The notes beneath the pieces were generated by a model. It did no database searches and was not told where the DNA came from. It worked only from the letters and a program-made list of their open reading frames with translations. Below, one piece after another: positions 11,688 through 24,177 of a stretch of DNA of 64,000 nt. How positions within the stretch are numbered: position 1 is the stretch's first letter; each line of letters opens with the position of its first letter. This DNA is from Leucaena leucocephala (Eukaryota; Streptophyta; Magnoliopsida; Fabales; Fabaceae). The translations under genes were made by a program, and so were the position numbers. The stretch lies in the NCBI GenBank assembly GCA_037074615.1, contig CM073550.1, positions 11,674,001 to 11,738,000 on the forward strand, read 5' to 3'.

Positions 11688-13684
11688 CAACCAGCGTTCT
11701 GTATTCCGTCCTAAAACGTTTCTATCATGCGTGGGGTCCTTTTCACATGAAATAATCTCAACTGTTTCAATGCTATAACTGTTGGTAAAAACCACTTTGA
11801 ATTTCTAAAACCCCAGCATGAACATACGAAATCAAGTTACTGTAAAAATATATGCAATTCACATAAGAATATTTCATGAATAACATCAGTTCACTATCAA
11901 ATCTTTTTCTAAAGCCTCTTTATTCATTTTCATGCATAATCATAATCTTTTGTAAATCGATCGAAAGAAAATCATGTCTAATGATTTAAACCATAATTTC
12001 GTAACATTTGCTTTTCAAAATCCATATTTGAAATTTATCATTTGAAATAACAATGCATTTGAAAGTGTAAATTTGTAGGGAACGTTATTCACTCACCTGT
12101 GATACTCCAATTTATCTTACTATTGCTCTCCGCTTCAGAATATCAGCTTTCCTTTATTTCCCTAAGTTTTCCCTAAATAAAACATTCCATCAGGAATCAT
12201 AAATAATCATTTTAAATCCCAAATGCTATTTATTTACTCGAAATCCAAAATCCTAACCTTTTAATTTCCGCAAGTTTTTCAATCTTATGACAATAATCAA
12301 TTTCTAGAAACCTCTATCAATTCATAATCTTTATTTAACTCCACATCCTTATTTCCATAACTGATCTAAACCAAATCCATTTTCCCACATTATGAAAACA
12401 TATCATCATTCTCCTTTTAGCCTTTAATTCCAACCATCAGTTTCCATTTGCGTCTAGTTTAATTCTTCTTACCAGATCATCTTTACCAACATATACACAC
12501 ACATACCATGCATAACAGCAGCAACCAACTTCCTACTAACATACTTCTGTTTCCACATCTCTTCTTTCCAACAGCCACAACCACACACATATATACACAC
12601 ACATGCTTCCCAGAACAGCAACATGTATATGCATCGAGACAGCAAGTCAAAGAAATTCATTTATAAGCATATATATATTCATATATTGCCCGACCATCTC
12701 CCCTAGAATTCCATACACGCAATTCACATAAATAATATGCTCCTGTTCACTTTCCTCCTCCTCTTCCTTCTTCCCAATTCATTTCCCACATATCTATATA
12801 TCCACAGATCATCCATAAAGCAACAACAATATTTACAATACTTAATGCACGCATGCGTAGCCCATCACAACAAGTAATATTTCCAAAACCAACGATGAAT
12901 ATGCATATGTATTGAAACAATAGCTTCCAATGATCATTCTGTATTCTTGACAGAAAACAGGGCAGCCAACAGAAATTCAATACAACACAATACAAAGCTT
13001 AACTGAGTGCAGAAATCGTTTGCTTACCCTGCTTCACGTCGCTAGAAAGTCCCCAATGCACACGGTATCCCAGCACCCAAACTAGCAACTCCACTTGGCA
13101 ACATACAAGGTTCAGTCGGTTGACACCCATAACAGAGAAAAACCCGAATGAACTCTCAACATCCATCCCTCCTGAACCTTCACTAGAATAACCCCCCTTG
13201 GTGACTCGGTTGCAGAACAGAACACAGCTAACAGCGTAATCAAATGGTTGCAGACACCAACTCAGGCAACCAGAAACAAAAAGGGTCGAGAGCTTGAAGA
13301 TTTGCTACAGTACCTTCCCCGAAGCATGAACTGTGAGGAAGCAGCTGTGAACCCAGACGGTATGTCAACGGTAAGAATGAAACCACAGCAACGCCTCTCT
13401 CGACAACTACACTCCGCACTTCCTTCAGCCTTCCGCGACCCACATTTGTTCCTGCCGACCCCATTTATCAGCAAATGAACTTACCTACTGAAACGACATA
13501 GCCGTGACCACACGGCAGGCGGCAGGAGACTGAACACACGGCATCGATGGCGTGAAGATCTTCGCTCTGTGCTCTCGCCGCTTCCTTCCGCCTGCACCGC
13601 TGAAGAGGTCCAGCGAAAAATAACAATGGCGTACGGTTTATGCAGAGAAGGGGATAGGGGCATTTTGGTAATTTTGCCTGCCTA

Positions 13685-13775
13685 AAAAAAATAAAAACCT
13701 TCCCTTCAGCGTTTTCCAGAGCTCGAACACGATACCTCAGGGTTGAATCCTCACTGCTTAACCACTCAACTAACT
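13685..13775 (-). promoter_or_regulatory. tRNA-like Pol III A box / B box / T-run (element A, left LTR)
   Basis: Sense reading: A box TAGTTGAGTGG (13772-13762), B box core GTTCGAGC (13728-13721), then a run of T at 13696-13685. The A box lies 89 bp inside the sense LTR start. The A-to-B distance is in the tRNA range. The block resembles a Leu/Ser-type tRNA head but does not fold into a full cloverleaf that I can see. Confidence 0.6.
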
Positions 13776-13861
13776 TGTACATATTGAAATTTCCTGCACC
13801 AAATATATGCATATTCCTTTGCTAAATAAATTTTATTTATTAAAATTTTAGAGCCATAACA

Positions 13862-13874
13862 TTCTTCCCCTCTT
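13862..13874 (-). other. Polypurine tract of element A
   Basis: Sense AAGAGGGGAAGAA directly abuts the 3' LTR start TGTTATGGC. This is the expected plus-strand primer position. An identical tract occurs in element B. Confidence 0.85.
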
Positions 13875-13879
13875 AGAAA

Positions 13880-15420
13880 ATTTGGTCCTCCGAATTTAAA
13901 AATATGCTCACCTTAGTGCTCAAATAAATGCAGGTACTTGATCCACATCTCGCTCTCTTTTTCCTGGGTATCTACTTCCTTAGAATGATTATACCACAAC
14001 AATATCACTGAAAGAATCTCTTCAATGTAAATCTCGGCATATCTAGCCACACTGTCCGTCGTTTTTACGGGAAGAAAATGAACAGACTTAGTCAATCTAA
14101 CAACAATTACCCAAATAGAGTCAAAACCTTTGACAATATGGAACAATCCAGCGATAAAATCTATTGTTATATTTTCCCATTTCTACTCAAGTATTTCTAA
14201 CCGTTGTAACTGTCTCGCAGGCTTATGATATTCCGCTTTAACTTGTTAACACACCAAACAACGTGCAACATATCACACCACTAATCATACCATGCCATGA
14301 GTACAATTGCTTCAAGTCCTAGTACATCTTTGTTATACCAGGGTGGATAGTATAGGCAGAATGATGAGCTTCTTCAAGAATCAGCCTTCTCATCTCCTGA
14401 ACTTGTGGCACACAAATCCTACCCTCGAACCTCAAAACACCTTCCTGATCAATCACAAATTCTGAATTACTTCCATCTTTAACTGAATTCCTCAACTCGT
14501 ACAGCTTCGGGTCAGAATATTGAGCTTCCTTAATCTGATCACTTAACGATGAACGAGCTTGCAAATGAGCCAAAAATACTCCTTTATCAGCAATTTCAAA
14601 TACGACTCCCTCTTACTCAACTTTATGAATCTCCTGTACTAACGGTCTCCTTTCAGCCTTTGCATGACAAACTACCTATAGACTCTCTACTTAGAGTATG
14701 AGCCACCACATTCGCTATTCCTGGATAGTACATAATTTTAAAATCATAGTCCTTTAACAATTCCATCCATCTTCTTTGTCTGAGATCAAATCCTTTTGTT
14801 AAAAAAATGTACTTGAGACTCTTATGATCCATGAAAATCTCACAAATTTCACCATACAAATAATGTCTTCAAATCTTAACAAAAACCACTACGGCCATTT
14901 CTAAATCATGAGTTGGATAATCCTGCTCGTATATCTTAAGCTTTCTAGAGGCATAAGCAATCACTCGTCCATTCTGCATTAACACACAGCCTAACCCAAT
15001 TGAGAAGCATCACAACACAATGTACCCTCCAACTCCTGCAGGTAAGCTTAGCACTGGAGCAGAAGTAAAAGATTCCTTCAACTTCTGAACACTTCACATT
15101 TCTCATTCCACACGAATTTCACATTCTTCTGAGCTAACCTCGACATCGGAGCCACTATCTTTGAAAAAAAAAATCCTACACAAAATGGTTATAATATTTT
15201 GCAATGCCTAAGAAACTTTGAATCTTAGCGACTGTAACAGGTCACAACCAACTTTTGACTACCTTAACCTTACTAGAATTAACCCGAATACCGTCTTTCG
15301 ACACCATGTGCCCCAATAAAGTGACTTCGGTCAACCAGAACTTAATTAGAAAACTTAGCGTAAAGCCGCAATCCTCTCGACCTTTTCAATACTATTTGCA
15401 AATACTGCTCATGATTTTCT
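13880..15420 (-). pseudogene. Ty3/gypsy pol remnant of element A (RT thumb, RNase H, integrase N-terminus, fused C-terminus)
   Basis: Read on the minus strand. From 15420 to about 15130 is the RT connection region (LYAKF; in another frame SFLGIAKYY). RNase H follows (KLKESFTSAPVLSLPAG, then NGRVIAYASRKLK, then EIFMDHKSLKYIF and RQRRWMELLKDYDF at 14859-14653). The integrase zinc-finger half comes next (LILEEAHHSAYTIHPGITKM, 14319-14573) with CLVC at about 14225. Last is the start of the integrase core (GFDSIWVIVVRLTKSVHFLP, 14146-13913). About 40 residues on, at about 14025, the core jumps straight into the extreme C-terminus (KESEMWIKYLHLFEH). Comparison with element B shows a deletion of about 0.8-0.9 kb there. 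Several frameshifts and stops make it non-functional. The RT palm, protease and gag are absent. Confidence 0.85.
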
Positions 15421-16745
15421 GTACTCCTAGAGTTACTGAACAACCATTAAGATCACTGTATATCAAATCCTTAAATCAATCTCCATTTTTATATTTAACC
15501 TTAATCGTACCGTAACATTTGAACACTATTTTAAACCTTCTTAAAACATTAAAACAACAATTGATATAATCAATTACAAGTTTTAATAACTACTATTTCT
15601 AACCCTAAAGCTGTCAACAATATCATCAAAGTAGCCCATACGTCACCCTTAAGCCTTTGGGTGATCACTATATTTAATTCTCTCTTAAATACACTTGCAA
15701 CACATGATTACGCTTTAAAACATAAGTATCTTCAACCCTTACTCTCATGTTCAAAAGTTCCAATGTATTACTTTAAGACCACAATAATTAGCTTCACCAA
15801 AATTTCTTCAAAATCCCAACTTACAATATGTTGAGCACTTTAATTCAAATCTAGAATCAATAGCTATTTATCACAAACCATTAAACTCAAGTTTCAACCT
15901 TGGCTAACCAGAGTAATCAAAGGTTTATAACGCTAAACAAACATTTAAACACCTTTATACCCCACACTTGTAACAATGTATTAAACAAATATTATTTCTC
16001 TTACGAATGTCGAATGTCTGACCTCATAGATTTTTTTTTTTTTTAAAATCAATTATCAAGCTCAAAACTCATAGCCTTTAACATTTTAAAGTACTTTCGA
16101 GAAAACCCGAAATCATAATACCCAAAACAATACCCATTAGCTTGATTTCACATAACCAAAACTTCAAAATCTACCCAAACAAGTTTTTTTTTTTACCTCT
16201 TTTCAATACCCTCATACAAAATTTCATAAGTGTCTCTCGATATTCAAAAACCCACAAACTTAGAAAGATCCAACTTAATGAATTCTAATAATTTGACTAA
16301 AATATTATCCTTTTAAATAATGCTATGGGTTTCTTTACAGGTTCATGCCTATATAATAGAATTAACTAGGGACGATAGATTTGTTAGTTTGGCTTTAAAT
16401 AAGATTCTTATAAAGATCTAAGGGGTCGACTTCCCCAACACATAACTCCCTATGACCCTGACCTTTCCCTCTATGGAGCAATTCTCTTTGCTGAGCAGTG
16501 CCTCAATCCGAAGTCTTATAACTTCTAGAGCTTCTTCCAACATGGTGGACGTCTTGGCGTCATTTAGCTATGCGCCAAAAACATAAGAATATTCAATTTT
16601 GAGCAAAATATGATTTCAAAATCACAAAAACACTTTTAATTTCCTATAGAGATCTTCAGAAATGCCTCAACTATGGTTATGCCCGGGTTCATAACGATAA
16701 TTGAGACCCCACCGAAGTATCCGTGCTCCACTTAGCCATAGAAAA
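15421..16745 (-). other. Non-coding leader and deleted gag region of element A
   Basis: Between the primer site and the pol remnant I recognise no gag or protease. Parts are shared with element B (for example CTCAAAACTCATAGCCTTT at about 16060 and 59137), so this is an inherited structure, not separate decay. A short reading MTPRRPP on the minus strand near 16562 could be an old gag start, but this is weak. Confidence 0.5.
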
Positions 16746-16747
16746 AC

Positions 16748-16765
16748 AACCTGGCTCTGATACCA
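16748..16765 (-). other. Primer binding site (initiator tRNA-Met), element A
   Basis: Sense TGGTATCAGAGCCAGGTT lies three bases inside the 5' LTR end. This is the standard complement of the 3' end of plant initiator Met tRNA, used to prime reverse transcription. Confidence 0.92.
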
Positions 16766-17386
16766 AACTGTCACGTCCCAAAATTTGGACCGTGACCGGC
16801 ACAGAATATGAAAAATTTCACATTCTGAAAGCCTAAGACCTCAAATACATCGTTTAAAGTTTCCATAACATTTTCAATATAAACACAATCTTTTCTAAGG
16901 TCTATGTGGAGCATTTACCTTTTTATCAAAGTAACACAAGTACTTAATAAAGATTAAAATCAATCTTGTTAAAAAGACAATGCTTCGGATCTGCGACGAG
17001 GCTCTTTACTGCTCAGCGGGAGGATTAGGGTCACCTGCACTATCTGAGGCCAAATAATCTACTCGTGAATAACGTCCCAAGAAAATCATGATTCAAAATA
17101 ATGTGAAATAACAATGCATAAACATGTATCAAACATCTCGTATTTCAATGCAAACTTTTCTATAACCATTTTCTTTCAAGGAAAACAATTTGACATAATC
17201 ATTTGAAATCAATAATCCTTTTAGACCATAATCTTTTCCGTAAACATTATCGTTTCATATATTCACTTTGAAATAACTATTTCAACTAAATCATTGAAAT
17301 CAATCCTTTCAAAACCATGATCTTTCTGTAGGACTTCAACAGAACGAAAACAGACATGGACACACAGTCCACGAGGGTAACTAACC

Positions 17387-17567
17387 ATTCTGGTGGCTCG
17401 AAGCCACTAACTGTCGCGAGAACGAATCCCACGAAATAATTCTGGTGGCTATGCCACAAACTGTCGCGAGAATAAATCCCACGAAATAATTCTGGTAGCT
17501 CAAGGCCACAAACTGTCGCGAGAACGAATCCCACGAAATAATTCTGGTGGCTATGCCACAAACTGTC
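17387..17567 (-). repeat. Tandem hairpin array, 4 units (element A, right LTR)
   Basis: Same array and same unit order as in the left LTR, including the decayed third hairpin GTAGCTCAAGGCCAC. The decay therefore predates this insertion. Confidence 0.85.
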
Positions 17568-19610
17568 GAGCTCGAATACCAAGGTGCACCAAGGACTAAC
17601 AGTACTGCTGTTAGCAACCAGCGTTCTGTATTCCGTCCTAAAACGTTTCTATCATGCGTGGGGTCCTTTTCACATGAAATAATCTCAACTGTTTCAATGC
17701 TATAACTGTTGGTAAAAACCACTTTGAATTTCTAAAACCCCAGCATGAACATACGAAATCAAGTTACTGTAAAAATATATGCAATTCACATAAGAATATT
17801 TCATGAATAACATCAGTTCACTATCAAATCTTTTTCTAAAGCCTCTTTATTCATTTTCATGCATAATCATAATCTTTTGTAAATCGATCGAAAGAAAATC
17901 ATGTCTAATGATTTAAACCATAATTTCGTAACATTTGCTTTTCAAAATCCATATTTGAAATTTATCATTTGAAATAACAATGCATTTGAAAGTGTAAATT
18001 TGTAGGGAACGTTATTCACTCACCTGTGATACTCCAATTTATCTTACTATTGCTCTCCGCTTCAGAATATCAGCTTTCCTTTATTTCCCTAAGTTTTCCC
18101 TAAATAAAACATTCCATCAGGAATCATAAATAATCATTTTAAATCCCAAATGCTATTTATTTACTCGAAATCCAAAATCCTAACCTTTTAATTTCCGCAA
18201 GTTTTTCAATCTTATGACAATAATCAATTTCTAGAAACCTCTATCAATTCATAATCTTTATTTAACTCCACATCCTTATTTCCATAACTGATCTAAACCA
18301 AATCCATTTTCCCACATTATGAAAACATATCATCATTCCCCTTTTAGCCTTTAATTCCAACCATCAGTTTCCATTTACGTCTAGTTTAATTCTTCTTACC
18401 AGATCATCTTTACCAACATATACACACACATACCATGCATAACAGCAGCAACCAACTTCCTACTAACATACTTCTGTTTCCACATCTCTTCTTTCCAACA
18501 GCCACAACCACACACATATATACACACACATGCTTCCCAGAACAGCAACATGTATATGCATCGAGACAGCAAGTCAAAGAAATTCATTTATAAGCATATA
18601 TATATTCATATATTGCCCGACCATCTCCCCTAGAATTCCATACACGCAATTCACATAAATAATATGCTCCTGTTCACTTTCCTCCTCCTCTTCCTTCTTC
18701 CCAATTCATTTCCCACATATCTATATATCCACAGATCATCCATAAAGCAACAACAATATTTACAATACTTAATGCACGCATGCGTAGCCCATCACAACAA
18801 GTAATATTTCCAAAACCAACGATGAATATGCATATGTATTGAAACAATAGCTTCCAATGATCATTCTGTATTCTTGACAGAAAACAGGGCAGCCAACAGA
18901 AATTCAATACAACACAATACAAAGCTTAACTGAGTGCAGAAATCGTTTGCTTACCCTGCTTCACGTCGCTAGAAAGTCCCCAATGCACACGGTATCCCAG
19001 CACCCAAACTAGCAACTCCACTTGGCAACATACAAGGTTCAGTCGGTTGACACCCATAACAGAGAAAAACCCGAATGAACTCTCAACATCCATCCCTCCT
19101 GAACCTTCACTAGAATAACCCCCTTGGCGACTCGGTTGCAGAACAGAACACAGCTAACAGCGTAATCAAATGGTTGCAGACACCAACTCAGGCAACCAGA
19201 AACAAAAAGGGTCGAGAGCTTGAAGATTTGCTACAGTACCTTCCCCGAAGCATGAACTGTGAGGAAGCAGCTGTGAACCCAGACGGTATGTCAACGGTAA
19301 GAATGAAACCACAGCAACGCCTCTCTCGACAACTACACTCCGCACTTCCTTCAGCCTTCCGCGACCCACATTTGTTCCTGCCGACCCCATTTATCAGCAA
19401 ATGAACTTACCTACTGAAACGACATAGCGGTGACCACACGGCAGGCGGCAGGAGACTGAACACACGGCATCGATGGCGTGAAGATCTTCGCTCTGTGCTC
19501 TCGCCGCTTCCTTCCGCCTGCACCGCTGAAGAGGTCCAGCGAAAAATAACAATGGCGTACGGTTTATGCAGAGAAGGGGATAGGGGCATTTTGGTAATTT
19601 TGCCTGCCTA

Positions 19611-19701
19611 AAAAAAATAAAAACCTTCCCTTCAGCGTTTTCCAGAGCTCGAACACGATACCTCAGGGTTGAATCCTCACTGCTTAACCACTCAACTAAC
19701 T
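19611..19701 (-). promoter_or_regulatory. tRNA-like Pol III A box / B box / T-run (element A, right LTR)
   Basis: A box complement at 19688-19698, B box at 19647-19654, T-run at about 19611-19622. Identical to the left-LTR block. Confidence 0.6.
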
Positions 19702-19787
19702 TGTACATATTGAAATTTCCTGCACCAAATATATGCATATTCCTTTGCTAAATAAATTTTATTTATTAAAATTTTAGAGCCATAACA

Positions 19788-19792
19788 GTTCA
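19788..19792. repeat. Target-site duplication of element A, right copy
   Basis: GTTCA, equal to 10837-10841. Confidence 0.9.
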
Positions 19793-21965
19793 CTATCCTA
19801 TTCTTTGATTTTCCTTACTCTTTTTCTTTCTCACTTTTCCTTGATGTGTTGCTGCCTTCTTTGAGCATACAAATCAAAGCCTAAATATTGCATAATCATT
19901 CATTTATCATAACCAAATTACCTAATATTCGTGAACATTAAACTCAATTAACCACTTAACCCCTAGCTTTCTTTGTTTATGGTTAATTGATTTGTCCTTT
20001 GAATTAATTTGTGTCTTGACTTTACCCTACATAATTTTACCTTTTGAATCCATTAATGAATTCATAATTTCAAAATTCCAGCTGCTTCTCCTGATCAAGA
20101 CAAAACTGTGCAGTACCCTTAACATTTTCTAAAAATTCTCATTTTGATTATAATGCTTAGAATATTTGTTTCTCTACTTTATCCCATACAATTTTTTATT
20201 TTAAATCCATTGAAAGCATCAAAATTATGAAATTCTTATCACTGTTCATGGCATGAACAGTAATAGAGAGGGTTTCAATTTTTTTTTCTTTTCAATTTCA
20301 ATACTTCTAAGGCTCCAAACCTATCCAATCCTACACAAAATCATCATTTAAATTCAATGGAATAATTAAAACCATAAGAATCATATCTCTCCTATCTAGA
20401 ATGACACTTGGACGAATGGTCTCCATAGTAGCAAAGTCAAGAACACAATTTAATTCAATAACTAATAAACAATTCTAGCTTATTTAAGTGTCAATTATAT
20501 AGTTCTAGCTTAATCTTCATTTTCTTTCTTTATTGTTGCTTTTCGGCTAGTATGCTTTTCAAGGGATAAATTCATTTTCTAACCCTTAAAACCTAGGTTT
20601 CAATCTTCCAAAACATATATATATATATATATATATATAAAGGCTAGGAAGATTGCTTACCTTATGCCTTAGCTTTCTTGGATTAAAGCCCCTTGAATTT
20701 TCTCTTGAATTGCCTTGGATTAGGTTGAGTTTTCAAATGGCAAGAGTTTCCCTTTAGCTTCCAAGAGGTCACGGTTTTACACACTAAAGGGGATATTTAT
20801 GGCCTTAATCTTGAACTTGATTTAGCGTATGGACTAATCTTGAATTCCTTAATCATCATTAGCTTAATTATTATATTTTAATATAATTTAGCACATGGGA
20901 TAAACTCCTCCCCTTGCTCTTGGCACCATGTGGCATTAGCGTGGGTCCCACAAGCCACTTTGCATACTCTTACAATTTCCTTGAAGTTTCCTTTATTCTT
21001 TTTACAAAATAGTATAAAATTCCATTTGGCTTCTACACAATTTCTTACCATTTTGGGCCTTCATGTGACACTAGTTTGGGCCAAAATTAGGTGCAACTCA
21101 ATATTTGGCACACAACCCAAGACATTTCCTTTATCGGGTACTTTAAACTGCCCTGATTTTTAAAATAAATTCAATACACTTCTTTTAAGGGTTATGAAAT
21201 TTTTAGAAATTTATTGTAATATAAATAAATTTCTTACAAAGTCTCATAATTTCCTGAGACTCATAAGTCCTAATAAAAATTCTATACGTTTTCTTAAAAT
21301 CCTTTATTTATTTCTTATTTCACCTTAAATTCTCTAATTAATTCTACATGACTCCTTGTTGAACTATGAAAATTTGATAAATTCTTATAAAATTTATAAG
21401 AATTTACTGTAAAAGTTTATCATATTCTAAGGTCCAAAAGATACTATAATAATTTTCAGACTTTAGAAATTAATATCAATTTATCAGGACCTTAAATCAG
21501 AATTCTGAGAGATATGTTTAGCCCGAATTCTATCTTCTATTTACTAGTAAAGTTTATGACTTGAACATTTCCTGACAATTTTATACATTTTTAGCTCAAT
21601 TTTTCATAATTACAATTTTGTCCCTGAATTTGGCAAAATTGTACTTTAGTCCATAAAATTGTCAAATTTCAATTTAGTCCCTTTCTATCAAATTTGAAAT
21701 TCTAATTTGGTCTCTAAAATCTCAAAACTCCATTTAGGTCCTTGAACTTTCTATTATTTACAATTTAGCCCATGAACTTTTACTATTTAAAGTTTAGTCA
21801 CTCTATCTTTATAACTTTATACATTCTCCCTTTCTCTAACTTAAACCTTATCTAATCATTATATTTTCTTCTAATTATCATCTAAATCCCTTCTTAACCT
21901 TTTTCCTCTATCAGTCTTTTACAGTTAGAAAAAATTTTGGATGCTATATCAATGGTGCCATAACA
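19793..21965 (-). mobile_element. Older LTR-like sequence of another family, interrupted by element A
   Basis: Ends at 21965 with GGTGCCATAACA (sense TGTTATGGCACC), an LTR-type terminus. Sense of the last 400 bases has the repeating wording AAATTTGGTCC/GGGACTAAATTG (plus strand AATTTAGTCCC, TTTAGTCCATAAAATTG) that is common in plant gypsy LTRs. The other end should lie left of 10837, because element A inserted inside it; I could not locate it. It has no coding content. The open frame 20930-21163 is not recognisable. An (AT)n run lies at about 20613-20638. Confidence 0.4.
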
Positions 21966-24021
21966 TACACAAATATATCCGTCTTTATTATATCTATAAA
22001 TCAACTATCAAACAATCATTTTAACTATCAATTATGTTATAATCACCTAATCATCCAATTCCTCCAATGTCCCATAATCTTGAGTCCTAAAAATCACATT
22101 TAAGATTAACCAAGATTTAGATCTCCTATGGCTCAACGTACTGTCCAAATAAAGGAAGATATCAAATTTATAACTTGAGTTTTACTATCCTAAAGCCTTA
22201 TTTTAGAGTTTTTCAACACCTATACAACAGTTCAAATATTTATGAATATAAACGAACAAAACTCAAGTCAATTTTTCAGTAACCAAACACTCAAAACTCC
22301 ATAACCCACTTCAATGAATCACTTGCCTACATACTCATAGTGCAACATTTACATATTGTATTAACTCATTTAGTATCTTTTAGCTTTAATCCTAATAAAG
22401 AACTAGACCACAAAATAATGAAGAAGTTAAACAATGACTTACAGCTTTAAAGAGGAGAATGATGACAAAGGGAGTTAATGATTATGGAGATAATACATGA
22501 CGATGGAGTCACCGAAAGTAGTTGGAAAATGATACAAAATATGTGGTGCTAAAAAGTAAATTTGAAGCTCACGGCGGATTAGGTTTAGTAATTTTTTATG
22601 GCTTTTTATGGCAGTTTTTATGAAAATATGCTGTTAAATATACTTGTAATGAAGGTTGTTAATAAAACCACGGTCAAAAGTTTGACATTTAAAATTTCCG
22701 TAAAAAGCATTGATCCTATTATTTAAAGAGGATATATAATCTTAAATTCAATAAATTAGACACTAAGCTAGTATGCGAATGGTATTTAGTAATTTGTTGC
22801 ATTATTAATTTATTAGATAAATTAGACTTCTTGATTAATATTTTTTCTCAAAATATGCACACTTTTAATTTCCTTTAATATACTCATTGTTGAACGCATA
22901 GATAATTAAACAAGGTAAAATTGATGCAGGTCCCATAAAGAAACAAATGTTCTTTACATATTTGTTGAGTTTTGAGCAACCTATATGGCTTCATTTTCAA
23001 CTATTCAAAAATTTGGGGTGAGTTGAGTTAGGCTAATATCAAACTCGATAGAATATAATAAAAGGTTTATTTTTAAGAAAAATGTGTACACAATTGATTA
23101 GAACAATAATAACTGACTTTAGAAAATATTCTAACTAGTTTGACTATTCCTTAGAAAATATTCTAACAGACTATTCTTTACATTTTGTCAAAAATCTTAT
23201 CCCATCTGCCAGCATCAAAAAGTATGAAAGCAAGGAGATGAAAGAAAGGTGTGAAGCCTTTCAATCAGATGAAGAGGAGTCTTTGAGTTTTAAGAGTTAT
23301 CTTAAGTCATTTAAAGGGTAGTATAAGTGCCGCTAGATACATTGGCGGTGGATATCAGAATGGAGATTATCAAACCTTTCTTAATCGTTCTATACCTGAA
23401 GAGAGAGCTCTTCAAATGAGTTCTCCAAATTATCTATTTAGTCTATCAATTCTTTTAGACATTTGAGGAGGTTTAGAATGGTGAAGCAGGCATTGGGTCA
23501 GGGAGAGGATACTTGTCCTCAAAATTATCACGGGATATTTTCTTTGAATGGGAAGAAGAGCGTGAAGAGGACGTCATGTCAAGAAAAATAAAAAAGATAG
23601 TAAGATAAAGTTGATAATAAAAGAAAATATATTGAAGAAAAGGAAGTGGAACAAAAAGTACAATGGAATGTTATTTAAGATTGAGGAAAATATAGTTCGT
23701 AAGAGGTATCTGTTGGCCTTCCCTCATGATAGCTAGAGACGTTGGGAACCGAAGAGGCAAGAGATATATACTTTCTTTCTACAAATAGGGCATGAAAAGG
23801 AAAAGGCAAGAAGACAGAATTATTGACTTATAAGGACGATTTTTAGAAAAAGCACTGTTATAAGTTATCAATATCACTTTTAACGACGGTTGTATAAAAA
23901 ATTTCGTAAAAAGTTTTTAAAATATGGATTTATTTATGAATATACCACTATCTTTTTTTACTGCATTTTTAATTTTAACCACCGTGAAGTAGTGATATGA
24001 TAAGTGTTTTTCCTCATAGTG
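21966..24021. mobile_element. CACTA-type 3' region and right terminus
   Basis: Ends with the complement of CACTATGAGGAAAAACACTT at 24021, a CACTA-like end. Subterminal wording at 22600-22690 and 23835-23990 (AAGGTTGTTAATAAAACCACGG, TTTTAACGACGGTTG) matches that near the left terminus at 6635, and TTTTAACGACGGTTG is identical to 6729. About 22420-22500 resembles 62795-62860. A purine-rich segment at 23200-23860 has short open stretches (for example CPQNYHGIFSLNGKKS) that I do not recognise. Whether 6635 and 24021 are ends of one element is uncertain, because the terminal repeats differ and the flanking 3-bp sequences do not match. Confidence 0.4.
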
Positions 24022-24177
24022 TAGCTACTTTGAAACAAAACTACTAAAACCGGAAAGATGCAATAAGATTTAAATTGTTTAAATCCAAGTCCGATATGGA
24101 TATATGGTCTAAATAGAGAACGACTCTTATTCATCATATCTAGTGGAAAAAAGATATCATTAACTTCAAATATAATA

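Larger units (their letters stand above)
10842..13861 (-). repeat. 3' LTR of element A
   Basis: 3020 bp, starting TGTCACGTCCC and ending GCCATAACA on the plus strand (sense TGTTATGGC...GACGTGACA). It contains, in sense order, the tRNA-like block (13775-13685), a GC-rich stretch (about 13620-13240), a donor-like site (12099-12091), the 19-nt inverted repeat (11687-11669), the hairpin array (11640-11460) and an acceptor-like site (about 11108). The short open frames inside it (11359-11795, 12469-12660, 12747-12995, 13240-13812) recur identically in the other LTR. They have no recognisable protein similarity, and I do not call them genes. Confidence 0.93.
10842..19787 (-). mobile_element. LTR retrotransposon A (Ty3/gypsy, probably Tekay/Del-like), internally deleted
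   Basis: A complete insertion of 8946 bp. It is flanked by the target duplication GTTCA (10837-10841 and 19788-19792). The LTRs are 3020 and 3019 bp. The element reads on the minus strand: its 5' LTR is on the right, the primer binding site is at 16748-16765 and the polypurine tract at 13862-13874. The interior is only about 2.9 kb, far shorter than the 5-6 kb needed for gag-pol. Only decayed RT-thumb, RNase H and integrase pieces remain. By eye I count about 8 substitutions and one 1-bp indel between the LTRs (about 0.3 percent), so the insertion is young although the coding region is dead. Such an element must have been moved by proteins from a relative. The lineage guess rests on the long LTRs, the iMet primer site and the integrase C-terminal wording. 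Confidence 0.93.
16769..19787 (-). repeat. 5' LTR of element A
   Basis: 3019 bp, nearly identical to the left LTR. Differences I can see include G for A in AATAACGTCCC, A for G in TCTATAACC, T for A in GAAATCAATCC, C for T in CATTCCCC, one C fewer in AATAACCCCC, and G for C in GACATAGCGG. As the promoter-side LTR it would drive any element transcript. Confidence 0.93.

Noticed and set aside
11359..11795. Open frames with repeated peptides such as SLWHSHQNYFVGF, seen in several places
   Set aside because: They are translations through the 50-bp hairpin array of the LTR, present on whichever strand is open. The DNA unit length and hairpins explain them, and they have no start or family context.
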